From Chloroflexi bacterium UBA5177 (GTDB lineage Bacteria; Chloroflexota; UBA5177): DNA of 24,734 nucleotides. The notes under the pieces were generated by a model, which did no database searches, was not told the DNA's origin, and worked only from the letters and a program-made list of their open reading frames with translations. The DNA is taken from assembly GCA_002413265.1 (NCBI GenBank), contig DHWR01000170.1, positions 12,995 through 37,728 on the forward strand. The letters are read 5' to 3'. Shown in pieces: positions 7,999 through 14,784 of the stretch. Both the position numbers and the translations under genes were made by a program. Each line of letters begins with the position of its first letter. Position 1 is the stretch's first letter.

Positions 7999-8832
7999 TT
8001 AGCGTCCTGCCACGGCGGCAAGCTCGGGCTCATTGGTGGGAGCCTTGGCCGAGTAGAAAGCCTCGAGATAGCGGTGCAAGCGGTCGCGCGACAGGTTCGT
8101 CATCAAATGCCCGGCCCGCGCCACTGATATGGTTCCACTCTCCTCAGATACGACGATGCAGGCCGAGTCCGTCTGTTCCGTGATGCCGATTGCTGCTCTG
8201 TGCCTGGTGCCGCGTCCGGCGGCTCGCGGGTTGTCGGTCAACGGAAGTACGCAACCAGCCGCAACGATTCGCTCGCCCCTTACAATCATGGCCCCATCGT
8301 GCAGCGGACCGTTCACGAAAAAAACGGTAACGATCAGATCGCTGGAAACCACGCTGTCCATTCGCACTCCGCTCTGGACGAAATCCTGAAGACCAGTGGT
8401 CCCTTCGAGTACGATCAGCGCTCCATAGTGTCTCTGCGACAGCCGGGTAACAGCGTCGACGATTTCGTCGCTTGTCGAAGGCTGCAAAGGCGTCGACAGT
8501 GTTGCGAGAGGATGGTTGATGATGGCGCTCGTACGTCCCACTTGCTCCAGGGCGCGTCGGAGCTCAGGTTGGAAGATGATTGGGATCGCGACCAGCAGCA
8601 CGACCGGAGAATTGCGGACTAGCCAGTCCACCATAGTGAGGTGAAACGACGCCGCCATGATCGTGAAGAAAATGAAAAGGACAATCACGCCGCGCAAAAC
8701 TTGATCTGCACGGGTGCCTCGCACCACCATCAGCACACCATAAAACAAGAGGCTGACAATGATGATGTCGAGGGCACTCGACAGCGTAAAGCGCGCGAGC
8801 GCATCGAGGATCTGATTAATGAGGCCGTGCAC
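7999..8832 (-). CDS. cdaA: Membrane diadenylate cyclase CdaA
   Basis: Condenses two ATP to cyclic di-AMP, the second messenger controlling potassium and osmolyte transport and wall homeostasis. The 277 residues comprise three hydrophobic helices (about 20-38, 46-64, 74-88) and a DisA_N/DAC domain. The catalytic motifs are intact: LHDGAMIV with DGA at 179-181 and GTRHRAAIG (208-216). VVSEESGTISVA follows at 227-238. This helix-plus-DAC architecture is CdaA (YbbP/DacA), not DisA. The start GTG (8830-8832) has GGAG 7 nt upstream. It is first gene of the cdaA-cdaR unit and divergent from recX across 96 nt, which hold a predicted promoter with a palindrome in its spacer. Confidence 0.96.
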   Translation of the reverse strand: MHGLINQILDALARFTLSSALDIIIVSLLFYGVLMVVRGTRADQVLRGVIVLFIFFTIMAASFHLTMVDWLVRNSPVVLLVAIPIIFQPELRRALEQVGRTSAIINHPLATLSTPLQPSTSDEIVDAVTRLSQRHYGALIVLEGTTGLQDFVQSGVRMDSVVSSDLIVTVFFVNGPLHDGAMIVRGERIVAAGCVLPLTDNPRAAGRGTRHRAAIGITEQTDSACIVVSEESGTISVARAGHLMTNLSRDRLHRYLEAFYSAKAPTNEPELAAVAGR

Positions 8833-8882
8833 CGCTACTCCACGGCAGCGGGCGATTGAATGCCGGGACCGCCGCTACCGGA

Positions 8883-8912
8883 AGTGTAGCAACGCCTCGC
8901 GAGGCGTCACAA
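8883..8912 (-). promoter_or_regulatory. Predicted cdaA promoter
   Basis: Read on the minus strand: -35 TTGTGA (8907-8912), an 18-nt spacer, and -10 TACACT (8883-8888) preceded by TGC, an extended -10. The predicted start near 8876 gives a leader of about 44 nt before the cdaA GTG. The spacer is occupied by a perfect 16-bp palindrome. Confidence 0.5.
8892..8907. promoter_or_regulatory. Perfect 16-bp palindrome, candidate operator between cdaA and recX
   Basis: ACGCCTCGCGAGGCGT is fully self-complementary. It lies between the predicted -35 and -10 of cdaA, a place used by MerR-type activators and by many repressors, and ends 21 nt before the recX start. No regulator gene is adjacent. It could also be a chance GC-rich palindrome. 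Confidence 0.45.
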
Positions 8913-8928
8913 TGAAGCGGACCGACCC

Positions 8929-9588
8929 ATGCCCGAGATAACCGGTGTCCAGCTGCAGAAGCACGATCCTGAGCGTGTCTCCATCTTCCTCGATGGTGTC
9001 TTCGGCTTCGGAGCATCTCGCATGCTGGTAGCCGCCCGCAATCTGAAAGAGGGTAGGCGACTCACTTCGGAGGAGATCGCGGAGCTGTTGCGTGATGACG
9101 ACATAGAGCGAGCTTTCGGCGCCGCGCTGAATTTCCTCTCCTATCGGCAACGCAGTAAGCACGAATTGGAAGTCTACTTCCGCCGAAACGGTGCTGAGCC
9201 TGAGGTCGTGACCGCGGTCCTCGAACGGCTCGAGCGCATGGGCATGGTGGACGACCGAGAATTTGCCAAATTCTGGATCCGAAATCGCCTAGCGTCACGG
9301 CCGAGAGGAAGCCGGGCTCTGAAAGCCGAACTGCGGCAGAAGGGTTTGGAGAGTGAGCTGATCGACGATGAGCTTTCGAACATCGAGGACGAGGAACCCT
9401 TGGCGTACCGAGCGGCCCAGCTAAAGCTGCGCTCTTTGGCCACGCTCGACGATAGGACCTTCGTCACTCGACTCGTCGGGCACCTGCAGCGTCGAGGCTT
9501 TCCCTTCCCCGTAGCCGCGAAGGTGGCCCGGGCCCTGGTATCGGAGCGGTCGGAGGGTCAAGACAGAGACGAGTTGCTCGAGGAGTAA
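8929..9588 (+). CDS. recX: Regulatory protein RecX
   Basis: RecX binds RecA filaments in the cytosol and limits strand exchange and coprotease activity. The 219 residues are mostly helical and include the family hallmarks: ALNFLSYRQRSKHELEVYFRRNG (about 66-88), LERLERMGMVDDREFAKFWIRNRL and RPRGSRALKAELRQKGL, then a last helical repeat ending VARALVSE. Its N-terminal part (ITGVQLQKHDPERVSIFLDGVFGFG) is the short beta region common in longer RecX proteins. The start is ATG at 8929; no good RBS is visible. recA is not adjacent here. No SOS box was seen upstream. The gene ends 5 nt from the convergent acyl-CoA ligase gene. Confidence 0.93.
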   Translation: MPEITGVQLQKHDPERVSIFLDGVFGFGASRMLVAARNLKEGRRLTSEEIAELLRDDDIERAFGAALNFLSYRQRSKHELEVYFRRNGAEPEVVTAVLERLERMGMVDDREFAKFWIRNRLASRPRGSRALKAELRQKGLESELIDDELSNIEDEEPLAYRAAQLKLRSLATLDDRTFVTRLVGHLQRRGFPFPVAAKVARALVSERSEGQDRDELLEE

Positions 9589-9593
9589 TTCTG

Positions 9594-11348
9594 CTATGCG
9601 TCCGGATCGGGTCCAGACCGCTCCCTCGACCGGCGCGGCTGGCTGGCCTGGCGCTCGCGCTCCTCTTCGGCGAGTACCCTTCTCAGGATCTTGAGACCGG
9701 CTGACTTTGGCAGCTCCGAGCGAAACTCAACGGCCCTGGGTACCTTTGCCTTGGAAAGACGCTCCGCCGCGAACTGCGTTATGTCCTTTTTGGTCGCCTC
9801 TTCGCCCGGCTTCAACACGATGAACGCCTTGGCGATCTCTCCACCGAACGGATGCGGCACGCCCACCACCGCCGCTTCCTGTACCTTCGGATGCTCGTAG
9901 AGAACCTCCTCCACTTCGCGTGGATAGATGTTCTCGCCCCCGGTGATGATGAGATCCTTCTTTCGATCGACTATGTAGAACCAGCCGTCCTCGTCCATGC
10001 GCGCGATGTCACCGGTGTGCAGCCATCCACCTTTCAGCGCTTCGGCCGTCTCCTGCTCCCGCCTCCAATACCCCTGCATCACCTGCGGGCCTCGCACGAC
10101 AAGTTCACCTTCCTCTCCCGGAGGAACCGGCTGATCGTCGTCCCCCACGATCCTCGCATCGGTATCTGGGACCGGCAGGCCCATGCTTCCTGCCGGACTC
10201 TCGCCCTTGTGTGGCTGCGAATGCGTAAGCGGCGATGCCTCAGAAAGGCCGTAGCCCTCGTAGAGATGCCCGCCTGTAATGCGTTCGAACTCTCGTTTGA
10301 CTTCCAGTGGGAGTGGAGCGCCTCCGCAGCAACACACGTCGATAGAGGACAAATCGTAGTCCTTATGGCGTCGATCATTGGTGACAGCCACATATAGGGT
10401 CGGCACACCGGGGAATATCGTGGGCCGATGCCGTCTCACGGCCTCGAAGATGTCCATCGTGACCGGACGGGCGATCAACACGGTGTTGGCAGCAAGCAGA
10501 AGGCCCGCATTCATGACGAGAGTGACTCCATAGACGTGAAAGAAGGGAAGCACCGCGAGAATCGTCTCCTGCCCGTCTTTCAGACGTGGAAACAGTCCCT
10601 TCATCTGAGTTGCGTTCGCGATCAGACCGCCGTGAGTAAGCATGGCCGCCTTCGGCAGGCCAGTCGTTCCGCCGGTGTACTGCAAGACGGCAACATCTGA
10701 CGACTTTACGACGGTTGCGACCTCTTCCTTCTTGCCGCCCCGCATGAACGAAAGCATGGGCTGGACTCGCGGACCGTACTCGACAGGCATCTTTGGCTTT
10801 GGAGTTTTGCCTGTCCAGCCGGCCGCCAGGCGCTTCCACGCCGGCATGAAGTCCGTGACCGTTCCGACAACCACCGTCTCGACGCCTGCTCGCTCCCAAA
10901 CTGAGGCAACTTTGTCGTACAGAAGATCGATTGTCACGACGACTCGTGCGCCCGAATCCTCAATCAGATTCTCGATCTCGCGCTCTACGGAGGTTGGGGA
11001 TACTGCCGCGAGCCGGGCCCCAAGCCGAAGCGTCCCAAAATACGTAACCGGGAAATGCGGGATGTTGGGCAGCAAAACCAGCACTGCGTCGCCCTTCTTC
11101 ACTCCCGCTCTTTGCAGCGCTCCTGCCATTGCCGCGGCCTGGTCACGAAGCTGCCGAAACGTCATGCCGTTGTTCTGGAAGACGAACGCTCCGTGGTCGC
11201 CGTACCCGTCCAAGGTCTGTTCGAGAAGCTGCCAGATCGAGATATCCGGGTAGTTCAGCGAGCCCGGCACATCGGCAGGATACTGTGCAAGCCAGGGCCG
11301 TGCATCGTACGCGGCGGCGTTTGAGGAGACTCGATCTTCTGTCTGCAT
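9594..11348 (-). CDS. fadD: Long-chain fatty acid-CoA ligase (AMP-forming)
   Basis: Activates a carboxylic acid, probably a fatty acid, to its acyl-CoA through an acyl-adenylate. The 584 residues contain YTGGTTGLPKAAMLTH (224-239, AMP/P-loop motif), YEGYGLSEASP, GWLHTGDIARMDEDGWFYIVD followed by RKKDLIITGGENIYP, and the C-terminal catalytic lysine K553 in LPKSAGLKILRR, all consistent with an active ANL-family enzyme. The first strands (GSLNYPDISIWQLLEQ) fit long-chain ligases; chain-length preference cannot be read. The start ATG 11346-11348 is chosen because AGGAGGAGG lies immediately upstream; the open frame extends 23 codons further but over the leader. The C-terminal tail after the lysine is unusually Arg/Ser-rich. 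It follows relA by 106 nt and has a predicted promoter of its own. Confidence 0.93.
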   Translation of the reverse strand: MQTEDRVSSNAAAYDARPWLAQYPADVPGSLNYPDISIWQLLEQTLDGYGDHGAFVFQNNGMTFRQLRDQAAAMAGALQRAGVKKGDAVLVLLPNIPHFPVTYFGTLRLGARLAAVSPTSVEREIENLIEDSGARVVVTIDLLYDKVASVWERAGVETVVVGTVTDFMPAWKRLAAGWTGKTPKPKMPVEYGPRVQPMLSFMRGGKKEEVATVVKSSDVAVLQYTGGTTGLPKAAMLTHGGLIANATQMKGLFPRLKDGQETILAVLPFFHVYGVTLVMNAGLLLAANTVLIARPVTMDIFEAVRRHRPTIFPGVPTLYVAVTNDRRHKDYDLSSIDVCCCGGAPLPLEVKREFERITGGHLYEGYGLSEASPLTHSQPHKGESPAGSMGLPVPDTDARIVGDDDQPVPPGEEGELVVRGPQVMQGYWRREQETAEALKGGWLHTGDIARMDEDGWFYIVDRKKDLIITGGENIYPREVEEVLYEHPKVQEAAVVGVPHPFGGEIAKAFIVLKPGEEATKKDITQFAAERLSKAKVPRAVEFRSELPKSAGLKILRRVLAEEERERQASQPRRSRERSGPDPDA

Positions 11349-11375
11349 TCGCCTCCTCCTCTCAAGCTCGCCGTA

Positions 11376-11404
11376 ATCGTAGCACGCAAGAGAAGTAACG
11401 AAAA
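11376..11404 (-). promoter_or_regulatory. Predicted promoter of the acyl-CoA ligase gene
   Basis: On the minus strand: -35-like TTTTCG (11399-11404), a 17-nt spacer, and -10 TACGAT (11376-11381) preceded by TGC. The -35 is weak, but the extended -10 matches the pattern seen at cdaA and mscS. The -10 is 27 nt upstream of the chosen start, and the RBS AGGAGGAGG lies between them. Confidence 0.4.
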
Positions 11405-11454
11405 TCCGAGAATCCACGCAGAAATGTCAGAGTGGTCGCCAATTTACCGAGAGT

Positions 11455-13722
11455 TTACGCCGTCTGTTCCTTCGTCTTTCGAGTCTTGCCCTGTCGGCGC
11501 ACATCGAGTACGCCCTTGACCCGCTCCAAACGGTTGAAGACGCGAGACAGTTGGTCGACGCCGGCGATCCGCAGCGTAGCCGTCAGTATCGCCCGTCCGT
11601 CCGGATGCGTGTCTGCGGTGGCGGATGCCATGCTGACCCGCTCATCCGCGACGGTTATAGCGACGTCTCGCAGTAGGCCCTCGCGATCCCACGCTTCGAT
11701 GACGACGGTGACCGGATAGAGCTGCTGGTCATCGGTCGGTCCCCAATCCACGTTGACTATGCGCTCGGTTTCCTTCTCAGCCTGGATCCGGGGACAGTCG
11801 GCACGGTGCACGGTTACTCCCCGGCCCCGAGTGATGTATCCAACGATCGAGTCACCAGGCGCCGGAAGGCAATCGCTGGCCAGACTCGTCAAAAGGTCCC
11901 CCACCCCCAGCACGCGAACCTGTCCCGGCGCCGCGGGCTTGAAGGGCGGCGCATGAAGTGGAATTGCCTCCTCTTCCTCTTCGAGCACCCCCAGCCGGTT
12001 CATTACTTGATGCAGGGTGAGCGCGCCATATCCCAGCTGAGCCAGCAGGTCTTCGCCCCCGCGCAGTCCGAGCTGTGAGGCCACCTCTGCAAGGGCGGGC
12101 GCTCCAAGCTCATTGAGCGTGCCCTGCCCTATCTTCTGAAGCTCCGCGTCAAGCATCTCCCGGCCGCGTGCGATGTTGTCCTCGCGATTCTGACGCTTGA
12201 ACCACTGGCGAATTTTCTGCCTCGCGTTTGCGCTGCGAACAAAAGACAGCCAGTCGCGACCCGGGCCGTGCGCCTGTTTCGTGGTCAGAATCTCGACTCG
12301 GTCACCGGTTTGCAGTGGCGAGTCGAGCGGGACCATGAGCCCGTTCACCTTCGCCCCGATCGTGCGATGCCCAAGCTCCGTATGGATTCGATATGCGAAA
12401 TCCACCGGGGTAGAGGCGGTAGGGAGATCGATGATGTCGCCCCGGGGACTGAACACAAATACCTGGCCGGTAAACATGTCCATCTTCAGCGTGTCCACGA
12501 ATTCAGCGGCGTCCGGATCCAGCTCGTCCTGCCACTGCATCAGCGCTTGGATCCAGTCGGACAACGTCCGCGGCAGGTTCTCCGAGCCGCCCTGCTCCTT
12601 GTAATACCAGTGCGTGGCCACGCCGTACTCGGCGACCTCGTGCATGTCCCGCGTACGTATCTGAACCTCGACCGGCCTCGAATCTTCCATGTAGACCGTC
12701 GTGTGCAGGGAACGATAGCCGTTGGTCTTTGCCACCGCGATGTAGTCCTTGAACCTGGCGGGTACCGGCAGCCAGAGCTCATGCACCAGACCCATGACCT
12801 GGTAACAGTCGGGAATGCTCTCGGCCAGAACTCGCAGTGCGAAGAGATCGTAGACCCGGCTGAGGTCCATCTGGATATCAGGTCGCAGCAGCTTCTTATA
12901 AATGCTGTAGAGGTGCTTTGCGCGCCCCGTGACGTCGGCATCGATGCCGCGCTGGGCCAGGTGCTCTTTCAGGTCTTCCGCCATGCTCGTGATGTAGGTA
13001 TCTCGGCTCGCGCGTTCCTCGGCGAGCTGGTTTACGAGCCACCGGTAGTCCTCCGGCTCCAGATACTTGAACGCCAGATCTTCCAGCGGTGTTTTGATCT
13101 TGGCGATACCTAGTCGACCGGCCAAGGGCGCATAGATTTCTCTCGTGTCGAGAGCGATGCGCCGCTGCTTTTCGGGTGTCTGAAAGTCCAGCGTCCGCAT
13201 GTTGTGGAGTCGATCGGCCAGCTTGACGATGACCACCCTCGGATCCTCCGCCATCGCGAGGAACATCTTCCGCACGTTCTCGGCCTGTAGCTTCTGACGG
13301 TCCACTCGCATGCGGCGATCCTCGCCTTCGCCGTGTTCCACCGTCCACCGTCGATGTCTATGACCGATCTCGCCGAACTTGGAGACGCCTTCGACAATGC
13401 GAGCAATCGCCCTTCCGAAGTCCCGCTCCAGATCCTCGTAGGTCACGTCCGTGTCTTCCAGCGTGTCGTGGAGGAGTCCCGCGGCTATCGACGTCACGTC
13501 GAGGCGCAGGGACGCGAGATACAAGGCAGTCGCGATCAGGTGAACGAGGTAGGGATCACCAGATTTCCGCATTTGTCCCGCGTGCGCCTTTTCGGCGAAC
13601 GCGTGGGCCCGGACCAAGTTGTCGATGGCCGGTGCGGGAAGATACTGCCCCGCTTCTTCGAGCACGCGATCGAACGCTGGAGAAGTGTCTCTCGGTAGCT
13701 CGCTTGGTGCCACAACTGGCAT
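11455..13722 (-). CDS. relA: Bifunctional (p)ppGpp synthetase/hydrolase RelA/SpoT
   Basis: Makes and degrades the stringent-response alarmones pppGpp and ppGpp; cytosolic and ribosome-associated in the family. The 755 residues hold, in order, an HD hydrolase domain (H61; LLHDTLED with H85, D86, E89, D90; VIVKLADRLHNMRTL), a synthetase domain (GRAKHLYSIYKK, RVYDLFALRVL, TNGYRSLHTTV, EVQIRTRDMHEVAEYG), a TGS domain (VFVFSPRGDIIDLP to VEILTTK), a helical linker, and a C-terminal ACT domain (VVIEAWDREGLLRDVAITVADE). ARFKDYI carries the RXKD motif typical of bifunctional enzymes, and both active sites look intact. The start ATG 13720-13722 follows GAGAGAG. The leader contains a long dyad, and a promoter with 4/6 matches at each hexamer is predicted upstream. 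Confidence 0.97.
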   Translation of the reverse strand: MPVVAPSELPRDTSPAFDRVLEEAGQYLPAPAIDNLVRAHAFAEKAHAGQMRKSGDPYLVHLIATALYLASLRLDVTSIAAGLLHDTLEDTDVTYEDLERDFGRAIARIVEGVSKFGEIGHRHRRWTVEHGEGEDRRMRVDRQKLQAENVRKMFLAMAEDPRVVIVKLADRLHNMRTLDFQTPEKQRRIALDTREIYAPLAGRLGIAKIKTPLEDLAFKYLEPEDYRWLVNQLAEERASRDTYITSMAEDLKEHLAQRGIDADVTGRAKHLYSIYKKLLRPDIQMDLSRVYDLFALRVLAESIPDCYQVMGLVHELWLPVPARFKDYIAVAKTNGYRSLHTTVYMEDSRPVEVQIRTRDMHEVAEYGVATHWYYKEQGGSENLPRTLSDWIQALMQWQDELDPDAAEFVDTLKMDMFTGQVFVFSPRGDIIDLPTASTPVDFAYRIHTELGHRTIGAKVNGLMVPLDSPLQTGDRVEILTTKQAHGPGRDWLSFVRSANARQKIRQWFKRQNREDNIARGREMLDAELQKIGQGTLNELGAPALAEVASQLGLRGGEDLLAQLGYGALTLHQVMNRLGVLEEEEEAIPLHAPPFKPAAPGQVRVLGVGDLLTSLASDCLPAPGDSIVGYITRGRGVTVHRADCPRIQAEKETERIVNVDWGPTDDQQLYPVTVVIEAWDREGLLRDVAITVADERVSMASATADTHPDGRAILTATLRIAGVDQLSRVFNRLERVKGVLDVRRQGKTRKTKEQTA

Positions 13723-13745
13723 GAATCTCTCTCATATGGAAAAGA

Positions 13746-13765
13746 GCCCTGACAATTGTCAGAGC
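13746..13765. promoter_or_regulatory. 20-bp dyad in the relA leader, candidate operator
   Basis: The centre CTGACAATTGTCAG (13749-13762) is a perfect 14-bp palindrome. One mismatch outward it continues for two more pairs, giving a 20-bp dyad with 9 of 10 pairs. It lies about 11-27 nt downstream of the predicted relA start point and 24 nt before the relA ATG. Size and symmetry suit a TetR/MarR-type operator; it could alternatively fold in the mRNA. It also lies upstream of the divergent flippase-like gene. Confidence 0.45.
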
Positions 13766-13779
13766 CGGGGCAGTAGTAA

Positions 13780-13808
13780 AGTGTACGACACCTGAGACAA
13801 TTCGGCAA
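13780..13808 (-). promoter_or_regulatory. Predicted relA promoter
   Basis: On the minus strand: -35 TTGCCG (13803-13808), a 17-nt spacer, and -10 TACACT (13780-13785). Each hexamer matches the sigma-A consensus at 4 of 6 positions. The same TACACT -10 is predicted for cdaA. Confidence 0.45.
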
Positions 13809-13827
13809 GCGAACAGGACCGCATACC

Positions 13828-14784
13828 GTGTCGCTATCCTTGCTTGTGTCGACCCTTATCGGGCTCTATCGCAACAAGCTGATTCGCCTTGCTTTGACCC
13901 TTTTGCTGGCCGGCGTCGTGATCATCAAGGCCGACCCACAAAGGATAGCCAGGGCGGCGGGCAGCGTCAGGCCGTCATACCTGCTGCTGGCGCTGGTCCT
14001 CACCGTGCCCTTCCTTGCTCTCAAAGCCGCTCGCTGGTACCTGATGTTGAGGGAAGCCTCCATCGAAGCCTCTGCAGGGGAGGCAGTACGTTCGCTCCTC
14101 GGCGGGATGGGCCTCGCTCTGGTGACTCCGGCCAGGGTCGGGGAGGTGGTTCGCGCTGCCTACATACGAGATCCACAAAAGCTCAAGATCGCGGGCCTGG
14201 TGCTGTTGGACAAGGGCTTCGACGTGCTCGTCTTGTGCGGGCTCTCGATTGCGGGCGCCTGGGCCCTTCTCGGCCCTCTCGTTGGAGCTGCTCTCGCCTG
14301 TGTCGCCCTGGCAGGACTGGTCGCCGTGTACGCGCCTCTCCAAGTCCATGGCGGGCTTCGTAGAGTCTCGCAACGTTTGCCGGGCGAAACTCGCCTGAAT
14401 CGGCTTTGGAGCAGCCTTGAGTCTCTCTCACCGGTTGCCACGACCGTCTATCTGCTACTGACGGCGCTCTCCTTTGCAGTCGTCCTCGTCCAGTTCGGCA
14501 TTATCCTGCTGAGCTGGAAGGCGTGGTCGCTGGACATCGTGTTTCTCACCTTTCCTCTCGTCGTGCTGACAAACGTGCTCCCTGTAACGATTGGCGGCCT
14601 TGGTGTTCGTGAAGGGGCCGCGGCCCTTCTCCTCAGCCACTACAACGTTTCTCCCGCGCACGCGGCCCTGGCCGCATTCCTGATGTTTGCGGTGAATACG
14701 GCGCTTCCCGGACTGATCGGCGTGCTGGTCCTGCCGGTCGTCGGCGGTCCCACAGTTCGGCCTCGTACTGCAGCGGGACCGTGA
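13828..14784 (+). CDS. Flippase-like (UPF0104 / LPG synthase transmembrane domain) protein
   Basis: A 318-residue integral membrane protein with about eight hydrophobic helices and the family signatures LKAARWYLMLREASI (near 65-79), LGGMGLALVTPARVGEVVRA (90-109), LDKGFDVLVL and TIGGLGVREGAAALLL. These belong to the membrane domain shared by MprF lysyl-phosphatidylglycerol synthase and the AglD/UPF0104 proteins, thought to move or organise polyprenyl-linked or lipid-linked intermediates. The C-terminal synthase domain of MprF is absent. The start GTG at 13828 has AGGA 10 nt upstream. The stop overlaps the next start (GTGA), so it is translationally coupled to the DUF2079 protein. Together they suggest a lipid-linked sugar step in envelope synthesis, which is inference. 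Confidence 0.85.
   Translation: MSLSLLVSTLIGLYRNKLIRLALTLLLAGVVIIKADPQRIARAAGSVRPSYLLLALVLTVPFLALKAARWYLMLREASIEASAGEAVRSLLGGMGLALVTPARVGEVVRAAYIRDPQKLKIAGLVLLDKGFDVLVLCGLSIAGAWALLGPLVGAALACVALAGLVAVYAPLQVHGGLRRVSQRLPGETRLNRLWSSLESLSPVATTVYLLLTALSFAVVLVQFGIILLSWKAWSLDIVFLTFPLVVLTNVLPVTIGGLGVREGAAALLLSHYNVSPAHAALAAFLMFAVNTALPGLIGVLVLPVVGGPTVRPRTAAGP

Noticed and set aside
11349..11417. 23-codon extension of the acyl-CoA ligase
   Set aside because: The internal ATG at 11348 has AGGAGGAGG upstream, and the extension covers the predicted promoter.
12268..13113. Open frame of 281 codons antisense to relA
   Set aside because: It covers conserved HD, synthetase and TGS coding of relA, and its translation has no domain pattern or RBS.
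13536..13808. Cys-rich open frame of 90 codons on the minus strand upstream of relA
   Set aside because: It overlaps the relA start by about 190 nt in another frame and spans the predicted relA promoter; no RBS.
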